Shown here piece after piece: positions 15,804 through 25,036 of a DNA stretch of 52,960 nt. How positions within the stretch are numbered: the stretch's first letter is position 1; the number at the start of each line of letters is the position of its first letter. Position numbers and translations under genes: made by a program. The notes beneath the pieces were generated by a model that did no database searches, had not been told where the DNA came from, and saw only the letters and a list, made by a program, of their open reading frames with translations. The stretch spans positions 1 to 52,960 of the forward strand of contig DATAPH010000016.1 in assembly GCA_036265325.1 (NCBI GenBank), given 5' to 3'. This stretch comes from AC-51 sp036265325 (GTDB lineage: Bacteria; Actinomycetota; UBA4738; HRBIN12).

Positions 15804-15809
15804 TATGGT
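15804..15809 (+). promoter_or_regulatory. -10 hexamer of PfkB kinase operon (leaderless)
   Basis: TATGGT ends 6 bases before the ATG at 15816. It therefore favours that start over the ATG at 15798, which lies upstream of the box. Confidence 0.5.
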
Positions 15810-15815
15810 GCTCCG

Positions 15816-16757
15816 ATGGTGGCGGGTGACCTGGACCTGCTCGTCCTCGGCGACGCGAACCCCGACCTCGTGCTGCACGGCGGCGACGTCGTGCCGGCAT
15901 TCGGTCAGGCCGAACATCTGGTCGACGACGCACGGATGGCCATCGGCGGTTCGGGCGCGATCCTCGCGTCCGGCGCGGCGAAGCTCGGCCTTCGCGTCGC
16001 GATCGCTGCGGTCGTCGGCGACGACCTCTTCGGAGGCTTCATCCGCGACGGGCTGGCGGAGCATGGCGTGGACGTGTCCGGCATCCACGTCGATCCCGAC
16101 ACGCCCACCGGCATCACCGTCGTGCTCTCCGGCCCCGACGATCGTGCGATCCTGACGATGCCGGGCACGATCGCTCGTCTGTCGCTCGAGCGGATCGACC
16201 CCGCGCTCCTCGAGCGGGCGCGACACGTGCACGTCAGCTCGTACTTCTTACAGGCGGCGTTGACCCCGTCGCTGTCCGACGTCTTTCTCGGCGTGCGGGG
16301 TCGTGGCGGCACGACGTCGGTGGACCCGAACTGGGATCCGAGCGAGCGGTGGAACGGCGGCCTGCTGGATCTGCTCGCGGTCAGCGACATCTTCCTCCCG
16401 AACGCCATGGAGGCGACACGCGTCGCGCATACCTCGGACCTCGAAGCCGCGGCGCGATCGCTCGCCGAGCGAGCCGGCGTCGTCGCGATCAAGAACAGCG
16501 ACCGCGGCGCGATCGCGCAGAGCGACGGCGTGATCCACCGGGCGGAGCCCGTCCGCGTCGCGCTGGTCGACTCGACCGGCGCAGGCGACTCGTTCGACGC
16601 CGGCTTCCTCGCCGCCTGGCTCGACGGCGCGCCGGTCGATCGCGCGCTCGCGGTCGCGAACGTGTGCGGCGCTCTGTCGACGCGAGCGATGGGCGGCACG
16701 AGCGCCCAGGCGACGATGGACGAAGCGCTCGCGATGCTCGAAGGGAGCCCTGCATGA
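15816..16757 (+). CDS. PfkB-family carbohydrate kinase (ribokinase-like)
   Basis: A 313-residue ribokinase-fold sugar kinase. The N-terminus LLVLGDANPDLVL is typical of the family. The first PfkB signature lies around GGSGAILASGAAKLGLRVA at about 45-63. The ATP/anion-hole signature DSTGAGDSFDAGFLAAWL lies at about 251-268, with catalytic Asp in GAGD. It phosphorylates a sugar or sugar acid of unknown identity. The start at 15816 rests on the upstream TATGGT box. It is followed with a 4-base ATGA overlap by a second PfkB kinase of a different subfamily, so the operon carries two successive sugar kinases. Confidence 0.88.
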   Translation: MVAGDLDLLVLGDANPDLVLHGGDVVPAFGQAEHLVDDARMAIGGSGAILASGAAKLGLRVAIAAVVGDDLFGGFIRDGLAEHGVDVSGIHVDPDTPTGITVVLSGPDDRAILTMPGTIARLSLERIDPALLERARHVHVSSYFLQAALTPSLSDVFLGVRGRGGTTSVDPNWDPSERWNGGLLDLLAVSDIFLPNAMEATRVAHTSDLEAAARSLAERAGVVAIKNSDRGAIAQSDGVIHRAEPVRVALVDSTGAGDSFDAGFLAAWLDGAPVDRALAVANVCGALSTRAMGGTSAQATMDEALAMLEGSPA

Positions 16758-17692
16758 TCGTGTGCCTTGCCGCGAACCCGTCGATCGACAAGCTCTTCGA
16801 GATCGACCGGCTCGTGAAGGGTGACATCCACCGGCCGCAAGGCTTCGTGCAGGTCGCCGGGGGCAAGGGGCTCAATGTCGCCAGAGCAGCCCACGCGCTC
16901 GGCGCGGACGTCACGGCGGCCGCCCTGTTGCGGGGTCACGCCGGCCGGTGGCTGGAGGAACAGCTGGCCGCCGAAGGTGTTCGTGGCACCTACGTCTGGA
17001 CCCACGGCGAGAACCGATCGTCCTTGTCGGTGGCCGACCGCGAAACGGGCAGCCTGACGGAGTTCTACGAGCACGGCGCCCACGCCCCCGAGGCCGCGTG
17101 GACAGAGCTCGTCCAGGTCGTCTCCGAGGCCTGGACGTCCGGAGGGTGGCTCACGATCAGCGGGTCGTTGCCACGCGGTGCGCCCGACGACGGCTATCGC
17201 GATCTGGTCACGGAGGCACGGGCGGCGGGGGTGCACGTCGCCGTGGACGCCGACGGCGACCGGCTGCGGCTCGCGCTCGAGGCGCACCCCGACATCGTCA
17301 AGGTCAACCAGGCGGAGGCCCGCGAGTTGCTCGGCGTGCCGACTGCGCGTCGCGAGGAGGCGCTGATGGCGGCGTCGAAGCTCCGTGACCTCGCCGGCGG
17401 CGACGGCCACGCCGGTCTCGTGACGCGCGGGGCCGAGGGTGTGGTGCTCGCGGCTCCGGACGGCACGCTCTACGAGGGCATGCTCTACGTTCGCGGCCGG
17501 TATCCCGTCGGCAGCGGCGACGCATTCCTCGCGGGGATCATCACCGGACTTGATCGCGGCGACGGCTGGGATCGCGCCCTTTGCGTCGCGCTCGGAGCCG
17601 CGACGGCCAACGCGGAGATCGCGGGAGCGGGCAAGCTCGACCCCGCGCGCGCCGCCGCGCTCGCCGAACAAGCAGAGGTCAGGATCGTCTGA
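16754..17692 (+). CDS. 1-phosphofructokinase/tagatose-6-phosphate kinase-family hexose kinase
   Basis: A 312-residue PfkB-superfamily kinase of the FruK/LacC/PfkB subgroup. It starts MIVCLAANPSIDKLFEIDRL, the usual subgroup opening, followed by GGKGLNVARAAHALGADV at about 37-54. The catalytic loop is VGSGDAFLAGIITGL at about 255-269; GSGD replaces the commoner GAGD but keeps the catalytic aspartate. Enzymes of this group phosphorylate a sugar phosphate to a bisphosphate ready for an aldolase. It overlaps the first kinase by 4 bases and precedes a CYTH-like gene by 9 bases. With the AgaS-like isomerase nearby, a tagatose-6-phosphate-type substrate is plausible but unproven. Confidence 0.87.
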   Translation: MIVCLAANPSIDKLFEIDRLVKGDIHRPQGFVQVAGGKGLNVARAAHALGADVTAAALLRGHAGRWLEEQLAAEGVRGTYVWTHGENRSSLSVADRETGSLTEFYEHGAHAPEAAWTELVQVVSEAWTSGGWLTISGSLPRGAPDDGYRDLVTEARAAGVHVAVDADGDRLRLALEAHPDIVKVNQAEARELLGVPTARREEALMAASKLRDLAGGDGHAGLVTRGAEGVVLAAPDGTLYEGMLYVRGRYPVGSGDAFLAGIITGLDRGDGWDRALCVALGAATANAEIAGAGKLDPARAAALAEQAEVRIV

Positions 17693-17701
17693 GGAGGACA
17701 C

Positions 17702-18472
17702 GTGCCGGTCGGTGAACAAGCGCTCAGCAACGCACAGCTTCTCGAGATGATGGGCCTGCTCAAGGGCTCCGACACCGTCGAGCTCAAGGTGACGATTCCG
17801 TCGACGGGCGTCCGGTCGGCCGTCGCGGCCATGGGGATGGATCCGCTGGACGCACAGCTTCGCGCGGTCGTGTTCTTCGACACGCCGGAGCTGACCCTCA
17901 ACGACGCCGGGGTGATCGTTCGCGCGCGCCGGATCCAGGGCAAGCGCGACGACACCGTGATCAAGCTGCGCCCCATCGTCCCTGCAGATCTGCCCGAGGA
18001 GATGCGGCAGTCGCCGGCGCTCGGTGTCGAGGTCGACGCGACGCCAGAAGGGTTCGTGTGCTCCGCGTCGATGAAGGGCCTGCTCGGCACGACGGAGGTC
18101 CGCGAGTCGATGCTCGGCGACCGGCCCATCAAGAAGCTCTTCACGAAGGAGCAACGCGCGTTCTACGACGCGCACGCGCCGGCCGGCATCGCGATCGACG
18201 ACCTTTCCATCCTGGGGCCGGTGTTCGTCCTCAAGCTCAAGCAACAGCCGGAAGGGTTCCCGCGGAAGATCGTCGGCGAGATGTGGCTATATCCGGACGG
18301 GACGCGCATCGTCGAGCTGTCCATGAAGTGCATGCCCGACGAGGCGTTCCAGGTCGCCGCCGAGGCGCGCGCGTTCTTCCACGAGCGCGGCATCGACACG
18401 ACGGCGCCGCAGCAGATGAAGACGAAGACGGCGCTCGAGTTCTTCTCGAAGGAGCTCGCGAACCAGGCTTGA
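17702..18472 (+). CDS. CYTH-like domain protein in kinase operon
   Basis: A 256-residue protein resembling CYTH/triphosphate tunnel proteins. The first strand has VELKVTI (about 26-32), a partial form of the ExExK signature in which the first glutamate is replaced by threonine. It is followed by FFDTPELTLNDAGVIVRARR at about 58-77, the family's YFDT...L...G..LR.R pattern, then DTVIKLRP. Near the C-terminus GTRIVELSMKC supplies another barrel strand. CYTH proteins bind triphosphates, but whether this one is catalytic is unclear. The start is the GTG at 17702 after a strong gaggagga Shine-Dalgarno. Being 9 bases behind a sugar kinase suggests it is part of the same operon, an unusual association. 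Confidence 0.65.
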   Translation: MPVGEQALSNAQLLEMMGLLKGSDTVELKVTIPSTGVRSAVAAMGMDPLDAQLRAVVFFDTPELTLNDAGVIVRARRIQGKRDDTVIKLRPIVPADLPEEMRQSPALGVEVDATPEGFVCSASMKGLLGTTEVRESMLGDRPIKKLFTKEQRAFYDAHAPAGIAIDDLSILGPVFVLKLKQQPEGFPRKIVGEMWLYPDGTRIVELSMKCMPDEAFQVAAEARAFFHERGIDTTAPQQMKTKTALEFFSKELANQA

Positions 18473-18476
18473 ATCG

Positions 18477-18505
18477 AGGGCGGAGCTCGGATCGAGCTCC
18501 GCCCT
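18477..18505 (+). terminator. Perfect 13-bp inverted repeat between convergent genes
   Basis: Bases 18477-18489 and 18493-18505 are exact reverse complements (AGGGCGGAGCTCG arms) around a 3-base loop. It starts 5 bases after one gene's stop and ends 12 bases before the other's. No T-run is present on either side. It probably serves as a bidirectional terminator or 3'-end barrier. Confidence 0.65.
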
Positions 18506-18516
18506 GGTGCCACGGA

Positions 18517-18903
18517 TCAGTGTTCGTGTGCCGCCATCGCCTCGAGGTTCTTCCCGATCACCGACATCGTTTCGGCCAGCCCGTCGGTGGGGCTGAACTC
18601 GATCGTCTCGGTGCCGGCGGTGAACAGCGGCAGATGGCCCGGTCGGGCGTAATACGACTCGCCCGCCTTCGCGGTCTCGGACGTGCCGTCGCTGTAGCGG
18701 TAGGTGAGCTCGCCGCTGACCACCGTGCCCCAATGGGGGCATTGGCAGTGATCGCCGGGGAGCCCGACGAACAGCGCCGCCGGATCCTGGTCGCTCGTGA
18801 ACGTTTCGTACGCGATCGTGTAGCCGCCGAGATCCTCTGATCGGCCCTCGTACCCGTCGACCGCCATGACCTCGCTTGCCGTCTCCTTCGAGACCGTCGC
18901 CAT
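18517..18903 (-). CDS. Small cupin-domain protein
   Basis: A 128-residue protein with a single cupin-like beta-barrel. After a short N-terminal part, about 45-110 shows the barrel pattern: CQCPHWGTVVSGELTYRYSDG (split over two strands), TAKAGESYYARPGH and TIEFSPTD. The histidines in PHWG and PGH could bind a metal. No catalytic role can be assigned. The ATG at 18903 follows a strong aggaggt Shine-Dalgarno, unlike the leaderless neighbours. It lies 95 bases downstream of a LuxR-type regulator gene on the same strand and may be co-transcribed with it or controlled by it. Confidence 0.7.
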   Translation of the reverse strand: MATVSKETASEVMAVDGYEGRSEDLGGYTIAYETFTSDQDPAALFVGLPGDHCQCPHWGTVVSGELTYRYSDGTSETAKAGESYYARPGHLPLFTAGTETIEFSPTDGLAETMSVIGKNLEAMAAHEH

Positions 18904-18998
18904 CTCGCACCTCCTAGTGCGCTCGGGAACGGTGCGACGGTAGGTCCGGCAGCGGTCGCGGCACATCGGTGCCGGCACGCAACCTGCGCACGTAGGCC

Positions 18999-20666
18999 CT
19001 AGATGAGCGAATGCTCGTGGGCGTACGCGCTCGCGACGGCGCGGGCATTGCGACCGGTGGCGCCGAGCTTCGCGTAGATGTTCGAGACGTGCCGCTCCAC
19101 CGTGCGGATCGACAGGACGAGTCGCGCAGCGATGTCCTCGTTCGACAAGCCGGCCGCCATCATGCGGAGGATCTCCCGCTCGCGGGTGCTCAGCCCTGCG
19201 GGGTCATCCACGGGGGGCTCGCCATCGATCGCCGGGATCCACGAGGGCCGGACCGCGCCGAGTGTCGCCAGGGTCGCCTGCGCGGCTCGGTCTTGTTCGC
19301 GCGCGCGGTCGATGCGGCCCGATGCGTGCAGGGCGGCGGCCAGCAGCGCCTGCGCGATGGCGGTGTCGTAGGGCGCGCCGGCGCTGCCGAAGCGATCGAC
19401 GGCGTCCTCGAGCGCGGTCCGTGCCCGTTCAAGCTCGCCTGACGCCACGCTCGCGGCGCCGTCGGCGAGCGCGGCCGACCCACGGACGGCCGCCGTGCCG
19501 AGATGGTTGGCGATCTCGATGAGGGCGGTCGCCGCGGCGCGAGCCGCCGCAGGCGCGCCGGATGCGGCGTGTGCGCGAGCAAGCAGCTCGAGGCCCGCCG
19601 CGCGGCGAGCGCGCTCATCCGGCTCGAGCATCCGTAGGTACCGGTCGGCGTCGTCGACCGCATCGATCGCGTCGCCGCGGGCGAGCGCGAGCTCCCCGCG
19701 CCCAAGGGTGGCGAGCGGCTCGGCCTGCGCACGGAACGGGTCGCGCTCGACCTCGATGTACAGCGTCGACGCTTCGTCGAGCCGGCCCTGTCGGCGGCGG
19801 AGGTCCGCGAGCCGGACGAGCCCATCGGCGGCGATCGCGGGGCGCGTCTGCCGGAGGCGCCCCGTCGCCTCTTGGAGCGACGTCTCGGCCTCCGGCCACG
19901 CGCCGCGTGACAACAGGACCCCTGCGTACAACGTGCGGCACTGCTGGCCCATCGCGTCGTCGCCGACGCGCGCGCAGTACGCCGCCATCGCGTCGCACCA
20001 CTGTCCGGCGCGGTCGACGTCGCGGACGCGCTCGCACGCGTTGATCACGAAGCAGTAGATCGTCGAGGCGAAGATCGGTTCGATCACGTCGCCTGCCGTC
20101 ACGGCGGCGCTCGCCTCGTCGAGCAGGCGCATGCCGTTCGCAACCTCGCCGAGCGTGACGTAGGCCAAGCCCTCGAGGGCAAGCATCGTCATCTCGGGTC
20201 CGGTCTCGCCGCCGTCATGCATCACCCGCCGCGCCTCGCGGATCGAGGGGAGTGCCGCCGCCGGCTGCGAGTCGCGCAGCAGCGTCATGTAGCCCTCCAG
20301 CCCAACCGCCAGTGCGTGGGTCCCGACGGCGTTCGGGTTGTCCTCCGTCAGGCTCTTCGCGCGTGCGAGCCATCCGCGCACGACCGCCAGTTGTCCACGG
20401 AAGTCGTGCACCGCCATGGCGGTGAAGGCCGCGACCCGCGCGGCCGCGACGTCGTCGCCGGCCTCGCGATAGAGCGCGTATGCGCGCTCGTACCCGTCGA
20501 TCGCGCGCTCGTCGTCGAGGCACGCCATCGCTTCCGCGAGCCCTTCGTACGCGTCTGCGCGGTCCCCACCGGCGAGCGCGTCCGAGAACGCGTGGGTGGC
20601 CTCGGTCCACGCCCGCCGGGAGAGCGCGTCGCGCCCTCGGGCAACGGCTGGATCGGGGGCGTCCAC
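18999..20666 (-). CDS. LuxR-family transcriptional regulator with TPR-like sensor region
   Basis: A 555-residue regulator. Residues about 1-470 are alanine-rich helical repeats of the TPR type, as in the non-ATPase tail of MalT/LAL-like regulators. The C-terminus (about 488-550) is a LuxR helix-turn-helix: LSTREREILRMMAAGLSNED, followed by IAARLVLSIRTVERHVSNIY and AKLGA. No NACHT/NTPase P-loop is present, so it is not a full MalT-type STAND protein. The GTG start at 20666 lies 6 bases after TACGGT. It sits between an ABC sugar transporter operon and a cupin gene and may regulate either one. Confidence 0.85.
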   Translation of the reverse strand: MDAPDPAVARGRDALSRRAWTEATHAFSDALAGGDRADAYEGLAEAMACLDDERAIDGYERAYALYREAGDDVAAARVAAFTAMAVHDFRGQLAVVRGWLARAKSLTEDNPNAVGTHALAVGLEGYMTLLRDSQPAAALPSIREARRVMHDGGETGPEMTMLALEGLAYVTLGEVANGMRLLDEASAAVTAGDVIEPIFASTIYCFVINACERVRDVDRAGQWCDAMAAYCARVGDDAMGQQCRTLYAGVLLSRGAWPEAETSLQEATGRLRQTRPAIAADGLVRLADLRRRQGRLDEASTLYIEVERDPFRAQAEPLATLGRGELALARGDAIDAVDDADRYLRMLEPDERARRAAGLELLARAHAASGAPAAARAAATALIEIANHLGTAAVRGSAALADGAASVASGELERARTALEDAVDRFGSAGAPYDTAIAQALLAAALHASGRIDRAREQDRAAQATLATLGAVRPSWIPAIDGEPPVDDPAGLSTREREILRMMAAGLSNEDIAARLVLSIRTVERHVSNIYAKLGATGRNARAVASAYAHEHSLI

Positions 20667-20672
20667 CGCCGG

Positions 20673-20678
20673 ACCGTA
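20673..20678 (-). promoter_or_regulatory. -10 hexamer of LuxR-type gene (leaderless GTG start)
   Basis: TACGGT on the minus strand ends 6 bases before the GTG at 20666. Confidence 0.5.
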
Positions 20679-20702
20679 CCGAACCCTGCTCGCGACGGCG
20701 AG

Positions 20703-21821
<1,119 letters not shown>

Positions 21822-21824
21822 GGC

Positions 21825-21851
21825 CTCATCCCTTCAGGCTCATCCCTTCAG
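21825..21851 (+). repeat. 14-base tandem duplication at permease stop/ATPase leader
   Basis: CTCATCCCTTCAG occurs twice, at 21825-21837 and 21839-21851. On the coding (minus) strand the first copy met contains the permease stop and the second supplies the AAGGGATGAGG ribosome binding sequence of the ATPase gene. It looks like a small slippage duplication. Confidence 0.6.
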
Positions 21852-22757
21852 CCCCTGCGTCGCGATGCCGCGCACGAAGTAGCGCTGCGCGGCGATGAAC
21901 AGGATCAGCATCGGCAGCATGCTCATGACGTTGCCGGCCATCAGCAGGTTCGTGTCGTTCACGTGCGAGCCCTGGAAGCTCATCAGCCCCAGCTGCACCG
22001 TGAACACCTTTTCGTTGTAGATCGTGACGAGCGGCCACAGGAAGTCGTTCCACGTCCACAGGAACTGGATCACGGCAAGCGTCGCCAGAGCAGGCAACGA
22101 GAGCGGAAGCACGATCCGGAACAGCACCGACAGTCGCGACGCGCCGTCGATCCGTGCGGCCTCCTCGAGCTCGATCGGCAGCGTGCGGAAGAACTGCGTC
22201 AGTAGGAAGATCCCGAACACGTTGGCCAGGTTCGGCACGATGAGCGCACCGAGCGTGTTGATCAGGTGCATCTGCTTCACGATCAGGAACGTCGGGATGA
22301 TCACGACCTGAACCGGGATCATCAGCGTCGCGAGCAGGAAGAAATAGGCGACGCTCTTGCCGAAGAACCGGATCCGCGCGAACCCGTAGGCTGCGAGCGA
22401 GCAGAACAGAAGGTTCGAGACCACGACCGCGACCGTCACGATCGTCGTGTTGATGAACCAGGTTCCGAACGGCACCGACGACCACGCCCGCGGGTAATTC
22501 GACCACTGGAACGAGCCCGGCCACAGGATCGGCGGGAAGTGCTGGGTCTGCGCCAACGTTTCGAGCGACGTCATCAAGACCCACAGCAGCGGCACAAGCA
22601 TGATGATCGCGACCGGCATCAGCAAGAGATGCCACGGGCTGAACGGCAACCACTTCGCACGCGGGCGGTCGACCATCCCGGTCTCGCCCTTGAGGTTGGA
22701 CCTGTCGGTCGCGGCGAGGATCGTCCCCACCGCACGAACATCTGGTTGCGTCCTCAT
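21840..22757 (-). CDS. Sugar ABC transporter permease (MalG-type)
   Basis: A 305-residue inner-membrane permease of the CUT1 family. After a polar N-terminus (about 1-38) six membrane helices are visible, beginning WHLLLMPVAIIMLVPLLWVL at about 43. The EAA loop that contacts the ATPase is EEAARIDGASRLSVLFRIVL at about 200-219, followed by LPALATLAVIQFLWTW. The ATG at 22757 overlaps the stop of the upstream permease gene (ATGA), so the two partners are translated in step. It forms the transport channel with that protein. Confidence 0.92.
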   Translation of the reverse strand: MRTQPDVRAVGTILAATDRSNLKGETGMVDRPRAKWLPFSPWHLLLMPVAIIMLVPLLWVLMTSLETLAQTQHFPPILWPGSFQWSNYPRAWSSVPFGTWFINTTIVTVAVVVSNLLFCSLAAYGFARIRFFGKSVAYFFLLATLMIPVQVVIIPTFLIVKQMHLINTLGALIVPNLANVFGIFLLTQFFRTLPIELEEAARIDGASRLSVLFRIVLPLSLPALATLAVIQFLWTWNDFLWPLVTIYNEKVFTVQLGLMSFQGSHVNDTNLLMAGNVMSMLPMLILFIAAQRYFVRGIATQGLKG

Positions 22758-23695
22758 GAGGAGTAATGCACCACCCGATTGCCCAGCCAGAACTGCACCA
22801 AGGTCAGGATGAGGATCACCACGAACAGGACGTACGCGAGCGCCGCCGCGTACCCCGCGGCGCTGAACCCATAGGAACTCGTGAAGGCCAGCTTGTAGAT
22901 GTAGAAGACGGGCACGCTGGTGCGCCCGAGCGGACCGCCGTGCGTGATGAAGAACACCTCGTCGAACAGCTGCACCGCGCTGATCGTCGACCAGACCACG
23001 AGCAGCAGTGTCGCGGGCCCGAGCAGCGGCAGAGTCACGTTCCGGAAGATCGTCCAGTGCGACGCGCCGTCGACGGACGCGGCCTCGACGAGTTCATGCG
23101 GCACCCCTTGGAGCGCAGCGAGGTAGATGATCGCGTCGAACCCGAGCCAGCCCCACACCGTCATGATCACGAGTGAGGGCATCGCGCCGGAGGGCGAATC
23201 GAACCACCCGAACGGCCCGAGGCCAACGCCGCCCAGCGCCCAGTTCGCGATCCCGAAGTTCGCGTCGAACACCCACATGAACATGACGCCGGTCGCGATC
23301 GTCGAGACCGCGACGGGGATGAACACGGCCAGCCGGTAGAAGCGGATCAGCCGGATCTTCTGGTTGAGCGCGATCGCCAGGAACAACGCGATGATGATCG
23401 AGATCGGGACGAACAGGCACGTGTAGAACACTGAGTTCACCGCGGCCTGTCGCGCAACGGGGTCGCTCGCGATGCGGCTGTAGTTGTCGAACCCGATGAA
23501 CGGGCGGCTCGGCGAGAGCAGGCTTGCCTTCTGCATCGACAGGATGAAGCCCCAGATGATCGGGAAGATGCTGAACAGCGCGACGAGGAACACCGCGGGG
23601 AGAACGAATAGCCATCCGGCCAGGTGGTCGGAGGTCAGGGCGCGCCGGGCGAAGCCCGGCGCGCCACGCTGCGGCCTCGCGGCGACCGTCGCCAT
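22754..23695 (-). CDS. Sugar ABC transporter permease (MalF-type)
   Basis: A 313-residue inner-membrane permease. The first helix lies at about 28-48 (LAGWLFVLPAVFLVALFSIF), and five more follow. The EAA loop is EAASVDGASHWTIFRNVTLP at about 200-219. It begins immediately after the binding-protein gene's stop codon (stop base 23696, start base 23695) and overlaps the second permease by 4 bases. With the MalG-type permease, ATPase and lipoprotein it makes a complete CUT1 importer for an oligosaccharide or glycoside. Confidence 0.92.
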   Translation of the reverse strand: MATVAARPQRGAPGFARRALTSDHLAGWLFVLPAVFLVALFSIFPIIWGFILSMQKASLLSPSRPFIGFDNYSRIASDPVARQAAVNSVFYTCLFVPISIIIALFLAIALNQKIRLIRFYRLAVFIPVAVSTIATGVMFMWVFDANFGIANWALGGVGLGPFGWFDSPSGAMPSLVIMTVWGWLGFDAIIYLAALQGVPHELVEAASVDGASHWTIFRNVTLPLLGPATLLLVVWSTISAVQLFDEVFFITHGGPLGRTSVPVFYIYKLAFTSSYGFSAAGYAAALAYVLFVVILILTLVQFWLGNRVVHYSS

Positions 23696-25036
23696 CTAGC
23701 CTCCTGCGAGCACCTGGTTGACCTGGTTGGCGGCGTCGTCCAGCGATGACTTCGGATCGCCTTGGCCGAGCATCACCTTCACGATCGCCTCACCCATGAT
23801 CCTGCTGATCTGGTCGTAGCTCGTGATCACCGGTCTCGCCTTTGTGACGTTGGCCAGGTTCTGCGCGAACAGTCCTTCACCGGGGAACTTCTTGTCGAAC
23901 TGACTGATGAACCCCGGCTCCTTGATGACCGATTCCCGCAGCGGCAGGTGCCCGCTCTCCATCGAGTCGGCCTTGATCTGCTCGGCGGCCATGAGCCACT
24001 GCATGAACTGCCAGGCTGCCTCACCGTGTCCGTTGTTGTCGAACATCACCCACATGTCGGGACCGGCGATCGTCGCGTGGGATCCGCCGGGGAAAGACGG
24101 CATGATCTGCACACCGTAGTTGATGTCGGGAACGCTCGAGAGGTCCCATGGGCCGGTCACCAGCATGCCGATGTTCCCCGCGTTGAACAGCTGCTCGATC
24201 TTGCCGGTGTTCTGCTGGTCGAGGTAGACCGAATTGTCGGTCACGGCCATCTGCTGCAACGCCGTGAGCGCCGTGACGCCGGCGTCGGAGTTGAACGCGG
24301 CCTGGGTGTTGTCGGCGTTCAGGATGTCGCCGCCCGCTTCCCAGAGCATCGCGTCGTAGTGCCAGACGGTGTCCTCGCTGCCGTCGACCGGGAACGCCCA
24401 GCCGTACTGTTGCTTCGAGGGGTCGGTCAGCGCCTTCGCCGCGGCCCGGAAGTCATCCCAGGTCCAGTTCGGTGTCGGCGGCTTGATCCCTGCCTGCTGG
24501 AACAGGTCCTTGTTGTAAACGATCGCGAGGTTGTCGATCAGCGCCGGGATCCCGTACACGTGCCCGTCGACCGTCGCGGCGTCCCGCGCCCCCGGGATGA
24601 AGTCGTTCCAGTTGAAGCTCGGGTCCTGCACCTTGTCGGTGAGATCCATGACGCCCGGCGCCGTCGCGATCTGCGGCATCGACGTCCCGTACTGGTACGT
24701 GATGTCCGGCTGCTCGCCCGCGTTCAGCGCGACGGTGAGCTTCTCCAACGCGTGGTCGTTCGTCCCGATGTAGTCCAGGTTCACCTGGATCCCGGTGTTC
24801 ATCGCGTTGTACTGGTTCACTAGGTCGGTGAGCGACTTGGCCTCGTAGTTGGTCTGGCCCTGGTTATCGATGACCTTGCCGTAGCCGTGCCACATCGTGA
24901 GCTGGATCGGTGCGCCGGAGCTTCCGGCCGATCCGCTCGTCGAGCTCGACGATCCCGACGTGCACGCGACGGCGACGAGTCCGATCGCAGCCAGCGCCGC
25001 GACCACCAGCGTCCGCGTCCTCCTGCGGCTCCTCAT
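23696..25036 (-). CDS. Sugar ABC transporter substrate-binding lipoprotein
   Basis: A 446-residue extracellular solute-binding protein of family 1. The N-terminus MRSRRRTRTLVVAALAAIGL leads to a lipobox with the lipidated Cys25 (VAVAC), followed by a serine-rich linker. Typical family features are LTMWHGYGKV near 47 and aromatic sugar-binding candidates around PNWTWDDFRAAAKAL and YGWAFPVDGSEDTVWHYDAM (separate blocks). It delivers sugar to the two permeases. It overlaps the SIS isomerase gene by 4 bases. The substrate is not evident, but the downstream isomerase, kinase and glycosidase genes suggest a sugar or glycoside entering the hexose-phosphate pool. Confidence 0.92.
   Translation of the reverse strand: MRSRRRTRTLVVAALAAIGLVAVACTSGSSSSTSGSAGSSGAPIQLTMWHGYGKVIDNQGQTNYEAKSLTDLVNQYNAMNTGIQVNLDYIGTNDHALEKLTVALNAGEQPDITYQYGTSMPQIATAPGVMDLTDKVQDPSFNWNDFIPGARDAATVDGHVYGIPALIDNLAIVYNKDLFQQAGIKPPTPNWTWDDFRAAAKALTDPSKQQYGWAFPVDGSEDTVWHYDAMLWEAGGDILNADNTQAAFNSDAGVTALTALQQMAVTDNSVYLDQQNTGKIEQLFNAGNIGMLVTGPWDLSSVPDINYGVQIMPSFPGGSHATIAGPDMWVMFDNNGHGEAAWQFMQWLMAAEQIKADSMESGHLPLRESVIKEPGFISQFDKKFPGEGLFAQNLANVTKARPVITSYDQISRIMGEAIVKVMLGQGDPKSSLDDAANQVNQVLAGG

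Noticed and set aside
15905..18244. 779-codon open frame on the minus strand
   Set aside because: It is antisense to the two PfkB kinases and the CYTH-like gene, and its composition is that of a shadow frame.
21955..21975. Second parS candidate (GTTCACGTGCGAG)
   Set aside because: Only half of the palindrome is present and it lies inside a permease gene.
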